From JBMOKU01 sp049324315 (lineage in GTDB: Bacteria; Bacillota; Clostridia; Peptostreptococcales; Thermotaleaceae), in contig JBMOKU010000009.1 in the NCBI GenBank assembly GCA_049324315.1, positions 1 to 64,000 of the forward strand: a DNA stretch of 64,000 nt. The letters are read 5' to 3'. The first letter of the stretch is position 1; each line of letters begins with the position of its first letter. Shown piece after piece: positions 61,502-64,000 of this stretch. The notes below the pieces were generated by a model. The model saw only the letters and a list, made by a program, of their open reading frames with translations, searched no databases and was not told the DNA's origin. The position numbers and the translations under genes were made by a program.

Positions 61502-61845
61502 TTACATTATCTGGGTAAATATGATGCTCGGCAAGTTCGTTAATACTATAGCCCTTTGATTATCAACCTTTATGTATCTATGATATTTGGATAGAAATTC
61601 ACACCGTTTCTTTAGGAATTATACGGTTACACTAAGGCCATCTGCTATGTTGCTAATATTGCCATATGTTTTTTGAACTGAGTAAATGATTTCATTTTGA
61701 GGAAGAAGAAGTTCTGTGGCCCATTTGAGTGTCTGAGTTTTTTTTTATTTACGGCTGATTGATCGTCGTAGCTGTATCAACTATGGTAGTAAAGTGATGA
61801 CCAAGTTCTTTAGCGAGTATATATAAGAGGATCGGGGTTGAATCA
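61502..61845 (-). pseudogene. Decayed ImmA/IrrE-type metallopeptidase gene
   Basis: Two frames on the complement recall phage ImmA/IrrE proteases: ILLYILAKELGHHFTTIVDT (active-site ELGHH) up to about 61770, then, after a frameshift in an A-run, KTQTLKWATELLLPQNEIIY with SNIADGLSVTV, a stop, FLKKRCEFLSKYHRYIKV and VLTNLPSI ending at 61502. The N-terminus is missing, with a frameshift and at least one internal stop. ImmA-like proteases inactivate repressors of integrative elements and phages, so this is a remnant of such an element. CCCTAAAA/TTTTAGGG near 61433-61453 may be its terminator. Confidence 0.7.
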
Positions 61846-61903
61846 TGGTGGCCCTAAATCATTCTAATAAAAAAAACGGATCACTCCGGTTTTTTCTAAT
61901 TCT

Positions 61904-62020
61904 TTATTCTTTTTTCTTCAAAGTCCCATCTGGGTTATATTTCGGCTTGATCAGACTAATATGCTTTTCGATCTGCTTAAGCGCTTCTTCAGGTTTATCA
62001 GGCCTTTCGTCAATACTCAT
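61904..62020 (-). CDS. Small charged protein, possibly a remnant
   Basis: 38 residues: MSIDERPDKPEEALKQIEKH then ISLIKPKYNPDGTLKKKE. No ribosome site is visible before the ATG at 62020. A diverged copy of the C-terminal part lies at 63363-63462 (IKLNYNPNGVLKKKDKEDE...). A hairpin CGGA-GTGA-TCCG with a T run follows the gene. It could be a functional small protein of a mobile element or a gene tail. Confidence 0.4.
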   Translation of the reverse strand: MSIDERPDKPEEALKQIEKHISLIKPKYNPDGTLKKKE

Positions 62021-62048
62021 ACTATATGACGCTTTTATAAAATATGAT

Positions 62049-63140
62049 TTACTTCATAAAATGTTTTAGCTCTTCCTCAAATGATATTTTATCTATATTC
62101 CTTTCCTGCAACACAGTTTTGATATCATTAAAGCATTCATCTAAATTCTCTAACTGATTATCAGTATATGTTTTAACCGTAATTCCAAAGTCGTCAAAAT
62201 ATTTATTTCTCTTCTCCATTTCATTGGCCCATTTAATTTTCAATTCTTCATTAAGCTGTTTCTGATTTTTTGTCGTTATTCCAGAAATAGCCATGTGGGT
62301 GGAGTGCGGGCTCAATTCAAACCCTATAAGTTTTTCAGTATGAATATTTAGTACAGAAAAATCAATGCGATATTTATGTTCATCCTCTAATCCGGCATAT
62401 CTAATTTCTGGTATTAGAAATGGTTCTTCCATGATATTAGTAGAGTTCTTTAAGTAACTAATGTATCTGTCGCAAATGCCTTTTTCATATTTTGAATTTG
62501 ATATCCTTTTTAGAATACTCTCATAAAACGCATAAAATTGTCCTACTTCTGTGAACTTGATCCTTTCTCGACTCTCCGGATTAATCAAGCCTTCGTGCAT
62601 TATATGTCCTATAGTCCAATATTTATAATTTACTCTTCTAACTTCACTAACATCATTTGTCCACTGATTTTTCCGGTAGGCGGGTGCAATTATTAATCCC
62701 CAAATCAACTTATTATCACCAAACCAAAGAGTCCATAATTGTCTGCTAGGTTTTGCTCTAGTTCTTGCAAAGTAATTACGATAAAAATTTCTTTCTAAAA
62801 AAATAAATGTATAATTCCTCAATAACTCATCATTCATAATTTTTATTAACATTGGTTCTATATAAGAGTTAGTCTTATAATTATATTCTTTTCTATTTCC
62901 ATATTTATTTCTAAGTCCATGCAACCATTTAGCAATAAAGTCATTTGGTGTCTCAAATTTTAGCCTAATACTATCTACAAAACTAGTATTATGCATACCA
63001 ATAACTGCATGGAAACTATGAAGTGTAGGGCTTCTGTCGAGTCCTTCTTCAGTACACAATATTTTATATCTTTCGATAGCCTTACTTCTTAGATTCCTTA
63101 ATTCTTCATCAAGTTGTTTTTCTAGATCTCTATAATTCAT
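62049..63140 (-). CDS. Uncharacterised protein with possible PD-(D/E)XK-like nuclease domain
   Basis: 363 residues, AAGGAG 9 nt before the ATG. The N-terminal half is helical and rich in Arg, Tyr and Trp (NYFARTRAKPSRQLWTLWFG), suggesting nucleic-acid binding. Near residues 255-290 there is IPEIRYAGLEDEHKYRIDFS followed by TEKLIGFELSPHSTH, in which Asp of YRIDF and Glu of GFELS are spaced like a PD-(D/E)XK active site, though the usual Lys is replaced by Ser. It is flanked by duplicated small-protein tails and next to an ImmA remnant. A restriction or defence nuclease is possible but unproven. Confidence 0.55.
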   Translation of the reverse strand: MNYRDLEKQLDEELRNLRSKAIERYKILCTEEGLDRSPTLHSFHAVIGMHNTSFVDSIRLKFETPNDFIAKWLHGLRNKYGNRKEYNYKTNSYIEPMLIKIMNDELLRNYTFIFLERNFYRNYFARTRAKPSRQLWTLWFGDNKLIWGLIIAPAYRKNQWTNDVSEVRRVNYKYWTIGHIMHEGLINPESRERIKFTEVGQFYAFYESILKRISNSKYEKGICDRYISYLKNSTNIMEEPFLIPEIRYAGLEDEHKYRIDFSVLNIHTEKLIGFELSPHSTHMAISGITTKNQKQLNEELKIKWANEMEKRNKYFDDFGITVKTYTDNQLENLDECFNDIKTVLQERNIDKISFEEELKHFMK

Positions 63141-63362
63141 CTTATAATTCTCCTTACTTTACGTCTTCTATATAAATGTTATATAACTTTTGTATTCGCG
63201 ACATAATATCAGGGATACTTCTGTATGCTACTATTTCAAAATTCGACATCTTGTCAGAATTTCCTTGTAAAATTCAATACAACCGTATGACAAATTTCTA
63301 CATATATGATAAATAAAAGCTCAACCATTGGCTGAGCCTAAATCATAATAAAAAAAACTGAT

Positions 63363-63462
63363 TACTCCGGTTTCTTCTCATCCTCTTTATCTTTCTTTTT
63401 CAACACCCCGTTTGGATTATAATTTAACTTGATTAATTGCATGTACTCTTCGATCTGCTCTA
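63363..63462 (-). pseudogene. Truncated copy of the small charged protein
   Basis: Complement reads IEQIEEYMQLIKLNYNPNG then VLKKKDKEDEKKPE and stop, matching EQIEKHISLIKPKYNPDGTLKKKE at 61904. Both copies are followed by CCGGAGT.ATC and A/T-rich DNA. No start codon in frame except an internal Met. The remaining part of 63141-63517 shows no other gene. Confidence 0.5.
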
Positions 63463-63517
63463 TATAAGAAATATATTAAAAATATGAGAGAACTGCTACG
63501 AGAGCAGCCCTCACATA

Positions 63518-64000
63518 TTATTTGGTTATTTGAATCTCTTTACTTGTAGGGAACCATAATATATTGGCTCCGAGTTTTTCAGATACATATCGTAAAGGCA
63601 CCAGCGTGCGTCCATTAACTATTATTGGAGAAGTATCGAAACCTGACAGAGGTTGATCAATTACCATTGTTAGAGTTTTTCCATCAAGTTTTAGTTGTAC
63701 TGTTTTTGTTTCCTCATCCCAAGCTACTTCTACGCCTAAGTTTTCAGCTATAAATCTGACTGGAACCATTGTTCTATTATTGATAATAATCGGTGCCGCA
63801 TCATTAGCCTTATTTACGCCATTTACTTTTGAATTCAGGCTATCAATCGTTAAGCTAATGCTTTTCATTTTATTAGCTTTCACAACACCGTAGAAACTAA
63901 ATTGGTCTGTAAAGAAAGTGAGAGTTTTCTTTTCAGGATCATATGTACCACCTAGTAATACAGGAATTATATTACCCTTGTTATCTTTTTTATACCGAAT
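63518..64000 (-). CDS. C-terminal part of a stalk-domain (copper amine oxidase N-like) surface protein
   Basis: The frame is open to the window edge; at least 160 residues are visible. The upstream part reads IPVLLGGTYDPEKKTLTFFT, FTDQFSFYGVV, typical of the beta-sandwich domain preceding S-layer or adhesin tails. It is followed by two stalk repeats: IIINNRTMVPVRFIAENLG with VAWDEETKTVQLKLDGKTL, and IIVNGRTLVPLRYVSEKLG with ILWFPTSKEIQITK at the end. Exported proteins of this type bind the cell wall. The start and signal peptide lie outside the window. Confidence 0.8.
   Translation of the reverse strand: MRYKKDNKGNIIPVLLGGTYDPEKKTLTFFTDQFSFYGVVKANKMKSISLTIDSLNSKVNGVNKANDAAPIIINNRTMVPVRFIAENLGVEVAWDEETKTVQLKLDGKTLTMVIDQPLSGFDTSPIIVNGRTLVPLRYVSEKLGANILWFPTSKEIQITK

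Overview
The window looks like chromosome of a low-GC, spore-forming, anaerobic clostridium, plausibly Alkaliphilus-like (an inference from gene content, not a placement). Support: AT-rich Firmicute codon use, many TTG/GTG starts behind strong Shine-Dalgarno sequences, Rho-independent terminators, a GerMN lipoprotein, Spo0A-type boxes, the pcrA-ligA pair, and an EtfAB-linked lactate dehydrogenase operon of the type known from Acetobacterium woodii.

Layout. 0.2-2.3 kb: pseudouridine catabolism (psuK-psuG, minus strand). 2.4-7.8 kb: a MarR-controlled export operon (TolC-like protein, lipoprotein fusion protein, two ABC-2 permeases, no ATPase). 8-14.5 kb: tag, then a peptide-scavenging cluster (Ala-Glu-type epimerase, M20 amidohydrolase, beta-lactamase-fold protein with an inserted zinc ribbon, DUF3870-like protein, oligopeptide-binding lipoprotein). 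Two copies of one structured leader RNA, each ending in an intrinsic terminator, sit before the first and last genes. 15-28 kb: YerC-like regulator, zinc-ribbon protein, a YesMN-type two-component system divergent from a tripartite tricarboxylate transporter with two binding proteins, KDPG-type aldolase, DgoK-type kinase, a metallo-hydrolase and a 2-hydroxyacid dehydrogenase. 28.8-36.2 kb: lactate permease, GntR regulator, EtfB, EtfA, FAD lactate dehydrogenase, lactate racemase. 36.5-42.1 kb: pcrA, interrupted by a 360-residue intein with a GIY-YIG-like nuclease domain, then ligA. 42.8-50 kb: oppBCDF-oppA with an unusual leader, a TetR gene and a decayed third oppA. 50-60 kb: small Cys-rich protein, DarT-like ADP-ribosyltransferase candidate, a large orphan protein, HypE-like protein, cell-wall amidase, UPF0316 protein, GerMN lipoprotein, rph-rdgB-yfcE. 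60.3-60.9 kb: six tRNA genes (Pro-Gly-Arg-His-Gln-Arg). 61-64 kb: accessory DNA with an ImmA/IrrE pseudogene, a possible nuclease flanked by duplicated small-protein tails, and the cut-off end of a stalk-domain surface protein.

Two families of short dispersed repeats run through the intergenic DNA: palindromes of the GTAGGGGCG...CGCCC / GTAGGGAACG...CGTTCC type, and roughly 60-115 bp elements with a shared core and varying inverted arms.

The most novel-looking items are the duplicated leader RNA of the peptide cluster, the GIY-YIG intein in PcrA, the zinc-ribbon beta-lactamase-fold protein, the alternative-hairpin leader of the opp operon, and the lone DarT-like protein. All family names come from reading motifs by eye; no database search was possible.
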